A DNA stretch of 64,000 nucleotides, from assembly GCF_964204645.1 (NCBI RefSeq), contig NC_134029.1, positions 22,338,450 to 22,402,449 on the forward strand, read 5' to 3'. Under the pieces are notes generated by a model, which saw nothing but the letters and a program-made list of their open reading frames with translations, made no database searches and had not been told where the DNA came from. Below, piece by piece: positions 1 through 23,500 of the stretch (its first letter is position 1; every line of letters begins with the position of its first letter). The DNA is from Tubulanus polymorphus (taxonomy: Eukaryota; Nemertea; Palaeonemertea; Tubulaniformes; Tubulanidae). The position numbers and the translations under genes were made by a program.

Positions 1-207
1 GAAAATGTTAAGTTGTTTTGCGTTCAATAATCTCCTTCGAACTGGTTCTATCAAGAATTTCAAATACCCGGTAATAATATATCATCTTTGTTTACTGGAG
101 GATCTCATTTAGAGGTTAGATATCTAATGACCTGAATCTAGTACACTACACAGTAAAATATGTCAACAATGAATGATAGCAGGATGTGGCATCTTGCCAA
201 TTGAATT

Positions 208-541
208 GTATGCAAACACCAGCTGCGCGATCATGCAAATGAAATACAGCGTGCCGCAGAATCAGATAGGCCTACATCACATGGCTTATATCAGTCAAAT
301 AGGAAAAAATAGACCGACATTCAGCAGCTGGTTATCAATACAGTGGATGGAGCCTATTCAATTATCTATATTGGCTATAACAAACCTGGAATTTCTTCCC
401 AAATAGAATTTTAAGCATCTCATATTGGATACAACACACAAACTATATTGGTTTAATAACGAACAGGGGCCAGAGGTACTCGGTTTCATGAAAAAGTTTA
501 AGCTTAAATCAGTTAAGTTTGAATTGCTGTCCTCATTCAAA
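208..541 (+). other. Possible degraded coding fragment of unknown origin
   Basis: The left 784 bp hold no recognisable BHMT exon on the minus strand. On the plus strand there are short open stretches in different frames with protein-like composition. One near 208-310 is charged and helix-like. A later one, near 424-541, contains residues such as LYWFNNEQGPEVLGFMKKF. Frame changes and stops separate them, so this could be a decayed gene or transposon fragment lying in a BHMT intron. I do not recognise the family and chance open frames are possible. Confidence 0.2.
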
Positions 542-784
542 GTATGATGAAACCAATGGCAATTACACCAAAAATTGTAGGTAAACTTTTTCGTGAAACT
601 GAACCCAGTTCCTCAAAATTTGGTTGAATAGATAAAATGGTAACAATGAAGTTTACATTGTCACTTTGCCACAGGTAAACTAAAACCAATTTCTGAGCAT
701 CCGACACCTCAATTTTCGGGTCACCCAAAATTCGTTGTCTGCATGTCTGATATACTGGCATACAAAATTTTTAATTTTACTCAC

Positions 785-1655
785 TTCCGCAATTAGGAAA
801 TCAACGCCATTTTGAACAAAAACTTCGACTTGATGACGGAATTCTTTCTGTGTCGCTTCTTTGCCCAATCCGCTGAGATACGTAGGGGTTTGTGATAGAC
901 CGCCAGCAACCAATGCATCGCCTTCAGCTGCAACGCTTTTGGCTAAATCACACGCCGCTTTGTTTATACTTCTTCCCTGAAAAATTCAAAACTCGTTTTA
1001 TAAAAAATGCAGATTTTGCAGATAATCTCGCAATAATGTGCAATAATAAATAAATAAATCCCTAGTACGGTAATTGCGTACAGAATATTTATCTTGGGCA
1101 ACATTGCCACGGTTTTGAAGTTTGTCATCGCTTGCGTAAAAAGTGAATGCTTGCATAACATCAGAACCTGCCCTCAAGAACTCCCTGTGAAGCTGACGAA
1201 CTGAAAATCAAGAAATCATGCATTGAGCATTCTGGAAATAACAAAGATTACCCAAACGACAGCACTAAGCAAATTCTGGCTGAACTCTTCAAGCCCATGA
1301 TCAATAAATTTAAAATGATATTTTTATTGATTAAGCATAACATCCATCCATACATAGAACTGTAGTAGGATCCATTGCTCTATCACAGGCACTACACAAA
1401 CTAACCTGCTTCAGGGTGTTCCACACAAGCCTCTGGGGTCCAAGGCCCTGCTTTTACATAACCTCTTTTTTCAAGGGCAAACACAAATCCACCATCACCA
1501 ATCACTGGGCCTTCAGCCAACCTTTCTAAAATCCCTTTCTGTGAAGAGAGGAGAGAGACAGAGATACATTGACATTTGGATTGCAGAGAACAAAATGGCC
1601 ATCATCCATCTAAACACTAAGCGTGAAGCAAGAATAAAGTACCTACCTTAGACAT
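785..1655 (-). CDS. BHMT: Betaine-homocysteine S-methyltransferase, 5' part (partial)
   Basis: BHMT transfers a methyl group from glycine betaine to homocysteine, giving methionine and dimethylglycine; it is a cytosolic zinc enzyme with a TIM-barrel fold. Coding exons on the minus strand are 1655-1647 (Met-Ser-Lys), 1538-1406, 1200-1082 and 976-785, all with GT-AG borders and compatible phases (453 bp, 151 residues). Recognisable segments are [43 protein letters not shown] and [17 protein letters not shown], collinear with vertebrate BHMT residues of about 1-155 out of 406. The zinc-binding cysteines lie in the C-terminal part, which is not in the window. Either the next intron is longer than 784 bp or the gene is truncated; the first is more likely. 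It is divergent from the DMGDH gene that uses its product. Confidence 0.93.
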
Positions 1656-2353
1656 AGTTGGTGTCTTCTGATTTCCTCAACTTGAAATTCACAACAATGA
1701 TTTGATTGTAATGACCAGCTTCCTTCTTTTGAAAATCACCCAAACCAGCTCAGCATTTATACTACGAATTAGATCAGGTCAATATGCATTACTTATCATG
1801 TAGGTTGAATAGAATGCGTTGGATCAACACAAAAACACGATTAACAGCCTCAAATGAATAATTCTAAAACCTGAATAGTGATAAATATGGATTAGTTTAG
1901 AGAAAACATGCATCAATTCTATTAATCTATATGTCTATGAAGCATTTGTGAATTAAGAATGTTTGTTTACATCCAACCTGCCACCCCTTCAACATGAAAA
2001 TGCGTGGAACTACGACGTGTTATTGGTCTATTTCATTGATTGTGCGAACTCCCACTGAACTCCAAGTTGATGTTCAGTGCTTCTTTGTAAAATGTATCAC
2101 ACTAAACCAGTGCATTGAACTAGTTTTGAGTGCAATGAACTGACAATTTGAGCAATTCAATTTTTGAAAAGTCTGCTTTTAGATATATTGGAAATTTTGA
2201 TCAAGTATAGCAGAGCGTAACAGACAATTCGGCGGGGCGGCTTATGAATAACGGATCAGCTTGGAACGAACCACGTTTCAATTGTTGACAATTTAATCCG
2301 ACAGAATAATAAATACTAGAAAACCGGTTGGTAGTGGTAAAATATCAACAACA
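1656..2353. promoter_or_regulatory. Shared intergenic region between divergent BHMT and DMGDH-A start codons
   Basis: Only 698 bp separate the BHMT start codon (minus) from the DMGDH-A start codon (plus), so both promoters and 5' leaders must lie here unless upstream non-coding exons exist. No clear TATA box was identified. The segment at about 2239-2271 (core GAATAACGGATCAGC) is related to 9205-9238 upstream of DMGDH-B (core GAATAACGTAACAGC). This indicates that some promoter-proximal DNA was duplicated with the gene. A bidirectional promoter is inference. Confidence 0.55.
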
Positions 2354-8375
<6,022 letters not shown>

Positions 8376-9296
8376 AATATTCTAATATATTCTTAATGTG
8401 AAGGCAATATGATGTAATGTTACTTATAAGTATTCTATTAAATTCCTTCAATTTGCGCTGTGTATAAAATTACTTAATCAAATATTGGTCAAACCATCAT
8501 GCTCATGAAACTGTGGACATTTCTGCATCATGAGCGTTTGCATTTTTGTAAATAAAATTGCTCAAATTAACCTTTTAGTGATCATTATACTGTATATCTT
8601 AGGATCAATGAAGTGTGAACTCTGAATCAGTGTATTTTTACAGGTGAGGAGGAATATGACTTGTGTAAAAAAGTGTTATGCAAAATGTTTTGAGTGTTTA
8701 TCATTTTATAATAAAACTGCTAATATGATTGTTGAATTAGTTAATTCAGTACATTTTTAAGTGAATCTGGGTACTCGGGACGAATTTACTAAAATGTTGA
8801 AATTATGTCGAAAGCAAAGAATGAATTCATTTTCCTGGATAAAATTATTCAAAGTGAATGGCTTTTCCATGTGATCATGATAAAAAGACTTTGGCCTATT
8901 CAAAATATTCATGAATTAAAACTAGTTTGTAGACATTGAACCTACAAACCCTTCAACAAAACATATCCAAACTTGCTACCCAACAGCGGTAGAGTGAGTA
9001 ATTCATTCATTATTACCCCCACCAAACTTCAGTCGAAGTTTATAGTTGAATATATCTCAAATGATTTTTAACTTGTTTCGTAAGTGATAAAAATACAATC
9101 TTTAAAAAGCCTGCTGAGAGTAACAATAACAATGAAATGTTTATAAAATCAGTACGCTTATCGGTTTTACTATCATCCGACTACATGTACATATACAAGT
9201 GGGACAGCTCCTGAATAACGTAACAGCCTGGAACAAGTTATATTCAGCTTTAGAAAAAAATTGAACTAGAAAACTAACGATACTTTAGTAAAAACT
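8376..9296. other. Intergenic region between the DMGDH copies (3' UTR of A, promoter of B)
   Basis: No gene is seen in these 921 bp. AATAAA signals lie at 8551-8556 and 8710-8715. The context of the second (ATAATAAAACTGCTAA) recurs after DMGDH-B at 14449-14464, so it is probably the ancestral polyadenylation site. The last 100 bp contain the promoter-proximal block shared with DMGDH-A. Confidence 0.5.
8710..8715 (+). terminator. Likely polyadenylation signal of DMGDH-A
   Basis: AATAAA 335 bp after the stop codon, in a sequence context conserved after the second copy. Confidence 0.45.
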
Positions 9297-14092
<4,796 letters not shown>

Positions 14093-15217
14093 GATATTTC
14101 CATTGAGACAATATGATGAGAAATAATGATTATTGGGACAGATGCATAAGTTTTAAGTAAAATACTTAGACATTAAGTAAAATGATTAAGTCACTATCAC
14201 TAGAAACTAGTGGAAACCTAACTGTCAAATACCTAGTCCATCATACTGCCTAGATTAATCTATCACCATACCAAGGATTTATGAACTTTTATGCTGAATG
14301 AAATTTGCATATCTATGAATTTACAATTATGATTGAAATGATGTACCAAGTCCATAAAGATATAATATATGTGATTATTGATTTGGATCCATGCTTTTAT
14401 TATGAAATATGCGCACAATTCAAATGCATAAGTCAAATTCTAGCATTTATAATAAAACTGTTAAAGCGATTGTCGAGTTTGTCTTTTATTCGAAGGGCAA
14501 AAAAAAGAAAAACCTACATCATTCATCAATCTAACAAACAAATTAGATAATTTACTATTTACACAATTTATATTTTTCCTTCATTCAAGACCACATATCT
14601 ACAGTTATATGATTGGTATAAAATACTGCAACAGTCCGTTATAGTAAAACTGCATAGCCTAGAGTTCTTTACAGTTCTCAAATAGCAGACTTCACTGCAG
14701 ATATATATGCACAAAATAGCGATTTCAATTCAATAATCTATCACAGATTGAAAGATAGCACCGATTATGTCTAATCCATTTCCGAAGACAACAAGTCACA
14801 TAATCAATGTACAGCACACAATCCAGAACCAGACTACGCTAGTATCCACATCCAAACTACTGAAATCAATTTTAAATCATTTTTAGAATGGTCCAAGCGC
14901 CTGAAACTATATATCTCAATGAGTTGATGATCTATTTGACCAAAGTCAGATGCAAGACGAAATACAACTTTACGTTTGACTTATACTTCACCAGACCCCT
15001 AGAAGGGATATAATGCTAAGGAAGAATAATATAATGCTTCGTTTAGTTCCTGGACTTTTAAGGTTAAATCATCTACATCTTAACTTGGTTTTGGTTATTG
15101 CAGTGGTAAAACGTTGAAATATAGGCGTTAAAAGTTGGGATGTTCGTGAAATTAGATCTATCTATATCTATAAAGCAAAGCTCTCCTCAATCCTTCTAAG
15201 ATCTAACCTACCACGGT
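14093..15217. other. Convergent intergenic region, DMGDH-B to CIAO2A
   Basis: Two 3' ends face each other here. An AATAAA at 14451-14456 is the likely DMGDH-B polyadenylation signal and matches the context at 8710. The open frame at 14305-14550 is AT-rich, without homology or splice support, and I do not call it. No other gene is seen. Confidence 0.5.
14451..14456 (+). terminator. Likely polyadenylation signal of DMGDH-B
   Basis: AATAAA about 360 bp after the stop codon, in the flanking context shared with the site after copy A. Confidence 0.45.
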
Positions 15218-16235
15218 TCAGTAGTCTCTTTCTTCGATGCAATTATTTACAAGCTGTTGTAGGTTTGGATTTTCCATAGCTGCAGCGATTCTTTCTTTAT
15301 CATTGATCTGCTTATTCACTGAAAACGAATAAAGATATTCAGTTACGACCTACAAAGGGACACGTTATTCTAGATCTTTTTTATACATGATCAATGAATG
15401 AATACGACTTTTTATCATCGGCGAATACCTTCATCTTCCGACGAATGGGTGCCTTTCTTAATCATGATATCCAATTTATGTTTAAACGACAAATTTTCTC
15501 TCAGTTTCACTCTCATACATAATCCTGAAAAAAAATTCCGCAATTTTGAGCTGAAATAAATTTTGCGCGATTATTTGAACCAATCGGAAAATGGACTCTC
15601 CGAGACAATTGAAGCCTTCAAAGGGTTCTGGTTTTTCATTTCTCTGAGGTAAATTGCTAACGGAATAAAAACCTGATACTTTTGATAACATTTTGTGATA
15701 GTGATTTCAATTTCAGTTTAATATCAGAATTCATTGATTGTTTTAATGCCATTTTAAATCGCGAACCATCTGGTGGCTTCCCGATACCTACTCAAAATTA
15801 CAATTCCCAGTTTGAACTCACCGATAAGCGTAGCGAGGGAACAGTGAGGAACTGTCGGAGTGAATTCGATGTGAACGAGATGAGTTTCTTTATTAAACTG
15901 GTCGACGCGAACGCCATTTTCGTACACTACCTCTAGTTCTTCGAGCGTTTCTGGTTTTTCAGGATCTTGAATCGTACGTATGAGATCTGCATGGAATACG
16001 TACATTCCGAAATGATATAGCATATCCGGTATTCATTATTCGCAAGTATTTCTGATTCTTAACATCTTTAACATTCAACAACGGGTAAAAACATGATTAA
16101 ACGATGAAGATTTTTACAAGGACACTGGAGTCTGGAAGGAGGGTTCACTTTGACTTTGTTTGCTTGTTTTTTTCCCAAATTCAATCGTTTTACTGACAAT
16201 TACTTACCGTAGACTTCTCCTTCTAAATCATTCAT
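15218..16235 (-). CDS. CIAO2A: CIAO2A / FAM96A, cytosolic iron-sulfur assembly component
   Basis: A MIP18-family protein of the cytosolic iron-sulfur targeting machinery; in mammals CIAO2A works with CIAO1 and matures IRP1. Coding exons on the minus strand are 16235-16208, 15986-15822, 15524-15429 and 15318-15218, with GT-AG borders and consistent phases (390 bp, 129 residues). Matching segments are [35 protein letters not shown] (with the family's conserved cysteine), [17 protein letters not shown] and [19 protein letters not shown]. These fit CIAO2A better than CIAO2B. The start [10 protein letters not shown] gives a protein shorter than human CIAO2A (160 residues), lacking its hydrophobic N-terminal extension. 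The frame stays open somewhat upstream of this ATG, so a longer N-terminus is not excluded. It is divergent from the giant gene to the right. Confidence 0.93.
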
Positions 16236-17564
16236 ATTAAAACTAGTCGGAACAGTTACGACTTGACGACATTAAGATTACAATTCTATCAGTTTAAGAA
16301 ACATTTTGACAGCGAATTCCTCAGCAGTGTGTCAAGCAGATGTTTAGGTAACACCGCGGCGTTACTTAGTACTACTATGCGCATAGATAGGGTGGCTCCT
16401 GCGATATTCTCATGATTCATTTAATTTCTGTGTCTATGTTTGTTTATATATTCAATTAAGTTTTTGCTTTGATTTCAGTGCAAAAAAGGACTGAGACAAC
16501 TGATTTTTTTTAAAATTTCGAATAAAAATTGGAGCTAGCTTTGTGACATAGGAATCCTCCGATAATATTAGGGATGCGATACACCGCCATCTTGCTGCCA
16601 CCTAGGGCTTTTCCGTGTATTTACTTACATTTTCTCAGCTTGCACTAAAAAGTATGGAATATCACGCGAGAGAACGAGTAATGTACTTCAACGAGAGAAT
16701 CAAACATCCAGAAATTTGAAAGATTAGAAAATCTAAAAGAACCATCGACGTGTGTAGACCGTTCCGAAACCCTTCTTTTTTTGTAAAAACGCAAGTCTTA
16801 AAACTGCTAACTAACACTGTCACTAATAAAGTAAAACGCTATCCAATCAATCCCATGACGGGGTTTGACCCAATTGACTTCAGAAATTAACTACACTGTA
16901 GGTCTGGGTCTTCATTTATGTGAATTTTGAATAGGTCTAGGCTTAAACCTCCAAGCAAATTCAAAGGATCTAGTGGTCCTAAACTGAGGAATCCTAGCCC
17001 TGCCCCTAGAGAGTTCGGTCCTGCCTTTTTAGCTTGAAATAGCACTCATTAATTTAACGGAGTTTCACAGTGACAGTGTGTATAGTTAGCTCCTGGCTAG
17101 TACAATTTGTCGACAATTCAAAGTCAAAGTCAGTGGAAACACTCATTATTAATCAAAATACGTTTTAAACACAGAATTATGAGGCTCAGACAGTAGGCCT
17201 ATAGGTTAACTAGTTTTATATAAGATAAAAGCTCTCAGGTTCAAGCTCATCAGCTCATTTACCCGATGAAGCTTCTATACACTAGTAGGCCTAGCAAAAG
17301 CTCGTATCTCAAATAATCTAGTTAACCTGTTAACTAGGCGTACTATCTGAGCTATACCGGTAACTGATTTAGTATCTGTCTATTTGTTTTACTGACTCGA
17401 CACCAGATTAACACAGCTCCTCTACAAGACATAATAGATAGAAAGAAATACATCATTTCATACAAGCGTTAAGTGTGTCATTAGAAGGGAGACACTACAA
17501 TAGGTGGAATTGGTTATGTTTTTATATTAGCTGTAGCCTAACAATAGTGTTTATCTATTTACAG
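16236..17564. promoter_or_regulatory. Divergent promoter region of CIAO2A and the giant RS-protein gene
   Basis: The 1.36 kb between the two start codons holds both promoters. A polypyrimidine-AG acceptor at 17551-17564, 31 bp before the giant gene's ATG, suggests that its leader contains an intron with an upstream non-coding exon in this region. No motif was identified with certainty. Confidence 0.45.
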
Positions 17565-17595
17565 GTTGAATTCCATTGAATATTGAAGATCAAAG
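17565..17595 (+). other. 5' UTR part of the first coding exon of the giant gene
   Basis: It follows a TTTACAG acceptor and leads into ATG at 17596 (context AAAGATGT). Inferred from the splice signal only. Confidence 0.4.
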
Positions 17596-20500
17596 ATGTA
17601 TCAACAACACGTCCATAATCAGCCGTCAAACCAGGCTGCTACAGTCGTGAATAGCCATCATCAAAACTATGGGATGGCGATTCAAAAACAGCCAAATGCT
17701 CAACAATCGCTGCATCGGTATAATACCAATCAACCTTCTATTCATCATTCTCAAATACATCAGATGCACCAGCAGAACCTAGCTCAGCAGTATACGTCTC
17801 AAAATGCACAGATTCCCAATCCAGTCCAACCGATGCAGATGCAACAAACGCCGGTAGGACAGTATCCAGCTTCGCATTTACAAAATACCTTCCGACAACA
17901 GCTTAATCAAAACTGCTACAGAAATCCGGCACCGACGCAGACTCCTGGTATGAACTATGTGAGCACCGGCTATAGGCCTACGCAGCCTAACTCAGTCCCA
18001 GTACATCAAGGAGGAGGCCTTAATCTTTATCAACCTAGATATTCGCATCAAACGCAGCATACCGGTAAGGAAGCGCCTATTACCGGTAATTATGGCGTGA
18101 TTACGTCGTCAGCCCAAGGAAGTCAGTTACATACACAGCAGATTCATCATAGGCCGACAACCTCAGCTGTTCAGCATTACTATCAATGTAATTCGGCAGT
18201 TGGTCAACAAACTGTTACTAACCGACAGTCGCAGGGTTCTACTCATAATACCGTATATGAGAAGAATATGTCGCGGCCGTTTAATGCGTGTAGTTCTCTG
18301 GATGATAATAATCAACAATGTGATTACAGACGATATTCCGAGAATAACTCGACACAACTTGGACATACTGTGACTGCACAGTTTGGACAGGTTGCTACAC
18401 CGAATGTAGCTGATTTTCCAAGTTGTAGACTCGCGTCTAGTGATACTAGTGGTTCGTTAGCGAATTCACAGGTTTATCAGACGATGAATCATCACCGCCG
18501 CCATAGTCGATCGAATTCTGGCGATGGTCTGAATCAAACCTGTGCGGCTTTACAACAACAATCCATCCAACGACGATTGTCCCAACACGAAATCGATCAA
18601 GGCAATTTTCCTCGGCGTAGGAGCTTGGAGCAGAACCTTGCGAATATGACGCAGCAGCAGCAGCATCAGCAGCCTACTGTTACACAAACTGTACCCGCAT
18701 ATACTCAAGAAATTGCTCCACAATCTAGGACTCATCTCTTAGTTCAAAATAGTGCAATTTCAGCGACTACAACGCAGCAGCAAAATATTGACCGGGACTC
18801 CGATCATAAAACGATGACGTCGATATTTAGTGATTATATACCGTTTAAAAATCCGTTCGTAAGGTATCTATGTCTGGAAGGTGAACAGACTATACCGAGC
18901 GATATAACGATGAAAGGTATCGAAGGACAAGTGATCCTCAATCAGGACACATATAAATGGTCCGCTAAGTTTTTGTGTCACCATAATTCGCGGCAGCGGG
19001 ATCTAAAAGACTATGAACGCGAAATGAAAAGAACTTGCATTCAGTGGAGATTGTTATGCCGTCAACAGCGTCAGCTGCGGGCTGATCTAACACAAAAAGA
19101 TATTTTACATCAAATCGCGCTAACAACGGATTTAACCCTGTATTTCTATATACTTTGGTTCAAATATCTAGAGCTATCTTGGGTCGAGAATTGCGACGTC
19201 AATCCAGACGCTATGGCTCCACTTCATCAAATATCTCTCACTGATAGTTCAAGCGCACCTTGTCACGAAAGTGTTGCATCCCCGGTACGGTCCTGTGATA
19301 TGGACAATTCTAGAAATTCAGTGCAACATGATTCATACCACCTTGAAAATAATGACTCTTTGAGTTGTTTACCGGAAACCGACACAATGACTCGTTTACT
19401 AGAAACCGACTCTTCGACTAATTTACCAGAAACTGACTCTTCGATTTGTTTACCCGAAACTGACCCATCTCCCGTTGAAGAAAATCCTCATCAATCTTCG
19501 ATTAGAGTTAAAATTGAACGCAATGTTGATTATTCAAATGATGACTGTTCAGACGTCGAGATTTTGCCAACCCCCGAACCTGTGGTTCACGCAATATCCG
19601 ACGTTGAAAAAGAAGAAAATTCCGATGAAGAAGAGTTTGTGTCGTTCGATGTTACAGCGCAGGTTCTGGAAAAGCGTGCGCATCGTAGCGGACGACTGCG
19701 ACTGAAACGTCGATCGGAAAAAAATTGCGAAACCATCGCACCTGAAACGACCTCCGGAAATGAAGCGCCGAGCAACCTCGAAGTATCAGGATCTACTCAC
19801 GATCTCGATGAGAATGTGGATCTATCAGTTGCGTTGAGAACTAGTGATCACTCTTCAAGTAACGACGATAACAATGAAAATGATATACATTTGATTTCTA
19901 CAGTTTCTCAGGAATATAGTGTTAACAATTCGTACTCCGTCGAAAATGAATGTGGATGCATTTCCATGTATATCGATTCTAGTTTTAAGGATTATCTGGA
20001 TACTCAGTTTTGCGCTCGACATCAAGAGGAATTTACTAAAATGTTGAATGATGGTGATATGAACGGTTTGGAAGTAGAACTGAATGAATTTATCAGTCTC
20101 GAAGAGGCTATGAAATTCATGACGACATCAAATAAAGAATCGACACTTGATCTTCAACAAAAACCAGGTATTGAATATGAATTTCTTAAAGGATTTTTGC
20201 TCTTGCCATTACAGTTCGAATAAGCCATTTATGAAATTCTATTTCAGAATCTGAATCACATGCAGAAACATTATCTGTACATTGTATTTTTGGTGACTTG
20301 GTTACATTTGATACGCTACTAGCTGATGAAAATGTTGAAGCAGAGAATCTATATGCATCATTAAAATCATCAACTACATCTCCGCTTGAGGAGCAGACAA
20401 CAGAAAATCAAGAGACAACAGAAGAGAACACATCAACTACACCTCCACTTGAGGAGCAGACAACAGAGAATCAAGAGACAACAGAAGAGAACACATCAAC

Positions 20501-23500
20501 TACATCTCCGCTTGAGGAGCAGACAACAGAGAATCAAGAGACAACAGAAGAGAACACATCAACTACATCTCCGCTTGAGGAGCAGACAACAGAGAATCAA
20601 GAGACAACAGAAGAGAACACATCAACTACACCTCCACTTGAGGAGCAGACAACAGAGAATCAAGAGACAACAGAAAACGACACATCAACTACATCTCCAC
20701 TTGAGCAGATAACAGAGAATCAAGAAACTACAGAAAACAACAGATCAACTACATCTGCACTTGAGCAGACAGCAGAGAATGAAAAATTAACCAAAGACAT
20801 CAGTAGCGTACCGTCTATTGAATATAACGATCAGATTGAAACAGATAAGAGTAACTCACAGTGCAATGATGTGGAAGGTCGTTCTAGTGAAGTGCAAAGT
20901 AAACTTATGGAAAGTAGTCAAGGTAACAATGACACAAATGTGCAATCGGGTATAATGTCAAATGTAGATACGGAAGAACCTTTGTTTACTTTATCTGAAA
21001 CTTTATCTGATAATGAGTTAAGTAACATAAAAATTAGTGCTGTTAGCAGTGGTGTAAATTTCGACGATATTGAGCGTGAAGCATTAGTGGATAATGCAAT
21101 CGCACGTACAGGTTGTGAAACTAGTAATGCCAATCTTATTGAAACCCCAATTATAGATAACATTTCAATATATGCACCTTCTGTTGAAGACATATCCCCT
21201 ATACCTACACCTTTATCTTGTGAACCAGTGTATGATGATATATCAGGTGAACATGAAAATCTAGTAATTTCTACACCAGCCCCAAGGATAATGTTACTGA
21301 GTCCATCAACGTTACCAGTAGATGATGATTCAATATCAACTGATACTGAAACTGCTGCTGAGATAGATGGTTCTGAGGTTGCTAATAAAGATAGCAATGA
21401 ATGTACTGATGATATAAAGAAATCGGATATTTCATTGAATGACTGCAAAGTAGAACCAGTCTCACCTTGCAAGCACAGCAATACATTGACATATGCGGAA
21501 ATCTCTTCGGATGAGGAGGAGGATTATCCTGTTATTATTAATGAATCCTCTAAACCGAGATATGAGAAAAGCATATCTACATTGGAAGAAGATATAGTAG
21601 ACGATTTGCCTGACATCGTAGCTCCACGGAGACGTAAAAAAGAAATTTTGGAAAAAGAAAAAAGTCCGAGTGATGTTTATCCTAGGAAAAGGCATAGGCA
21701 TAATTCATCAGAAATTATACCATTCGATATACATGCATTTGCTATTGATGAAAATTTATGCGAAATATTGCCTAAAGAAGATCGTGGTGATTCCGATCCC
21801 GGTAGTGTAAGTTCGAAAATCTATGATTCAACACAGGAATCTGATCATTTACCAGTGTGTACAGATGTTTTTAATACAAATGAAGGAGATATTGCCGAGA
21901 AAGATGATCAACTGCATGATTATGTTAATGAGACCTCTCAAGACGATTCTCAGAGTTGTGATCTACAAGAAGATAGTAATTTCAATGCTGGTACTGCAGT
22001 TTCTGAAGTCGATGCTTCAAAATCGCTGAAGTCTGATCATTTACCAGTGTGTCCAGATGTGTCTAATGGAAAACAAGAAGATACTGCTGAGCAAGATGGT
22101 AAACTGCATCTAAATGAGACATCTCATGACGACTCTTTTTGTGATCAACTGTCTAATCCTGATAATGATTTAATGGTTAATGATTCTGGAGAACATACTG
22201 CAGCTCAAAGTGCTGAACTTCGCAGTGGTGAAAAAAGTGCTAAACAACTCGATAACTGTGAGGAAAACCAAATACTAGAAAAATTTAATCATGATGAAAT
22301 GGGAGTGGATGAAAACCAGATTGAAGGAAACACACCTTCACCTGAAATTACAGAAGTGGTCCAAAATCCATCAAATTATGACCATCAGGAATTGCCAGCT
22401 CTGGAACCTCAAATTCAAGCTGACAACTTGATCGATGACTCAGCTGAAATAACATGCCAAAGAATAGCTTCATATGATGTGCACAGGAGAACTATCAATG
22501 CTCAACGAAAGTGTAAAAAAAGAAAAGCGAAATTGAATCCACAAACTAACAATGTACTTGATGTAACACAGCAATCAAACGATGATGTAGAATCCATTGA
22601 TTATGTCAGTACTTGTGATAAAACCAAAATGTGCAAGTCAGCAGTGGAGCAATACTCAGTCGGAGATCTAGAAAAAGGTGCAACTGAAACCCAGGATGAT
22701 AATCTATCAGAACAAAACATGATCGATAATGGTGGTACTTTTGATAAAATAAAACCTTGCAGCCAAACAGAACAAGTTCCATTTTCACAGAACAATGAGA
22801 ACCTGTGCCTGACTTCCAAAGATAAAACTGATAGTGAGCAATTGACAGAAGCAAGTACATTTTCAGTAAATGTAATAAAGCCAGCGAATGATGAAACAAA
22901 AGTAGGCGAAAAAAGTGGAAAATTAAGAACCAATAGTGGAAAGTGTAACGATGAATCCAATAAGTCAAGACATCTTAATGATAGATCAAAAAGGAATATA
23001 GCAAAATCAGGTGAAAATAAAACCACAAAGCTAAATGATGCAAAAGAGAATGAAAAACCTTTTTCATCCTGCCAGGAGTCTCAGAAAGATAGTAACCATG
23101 ATAAGAGGAAAAATGATTCCGAAAAGAAAGATTCTTTGAAAGCTGATTCGGAGTTCCATAGATCACCCAAAGCTCTGAATTCTAAGGTTCAAGAAGTTAA
23201 TTCACTAGAAGATGGTAAATCAAAGATTGATGTCGGTTCTTGTGATAAAACAATAACCACTGAACAAACAGAGCAAGTGACAGCTGGTGATGTAGAAAAT
23301 GGCACTGAGACACAGATAAATAATTCATCTTTATTTCCAAATTCTACTGATATTTTTGATCCACCTAAAATTGATACCAAATCAGGTGAAGAAGCTACCA
23401 ATTATGATTCAGTCGTAGCTGATAGTAAAACTGATAGATATAATACTGATTTAGTAGAAAGTAAAAGCTCATCTGTTTCATCGGAAATAGATTGGGAATT

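Noticed and set aside
15525-15691. Minus-strand open frame between CIAO2A exons 2 and 3
   Set aside because: It reads through the acceptor of CIAO2A exon 3 into the intron. The correct exon is in another frame and matches the family exactly.
20386-20712. Open frame of 108 codons, Arg/Gln/His-rich, inside the giant gene
   Set aside because: It is a shifted-frame reading of the 63-bp coding minisatellite, kept open because the unit length is a multiple of three.
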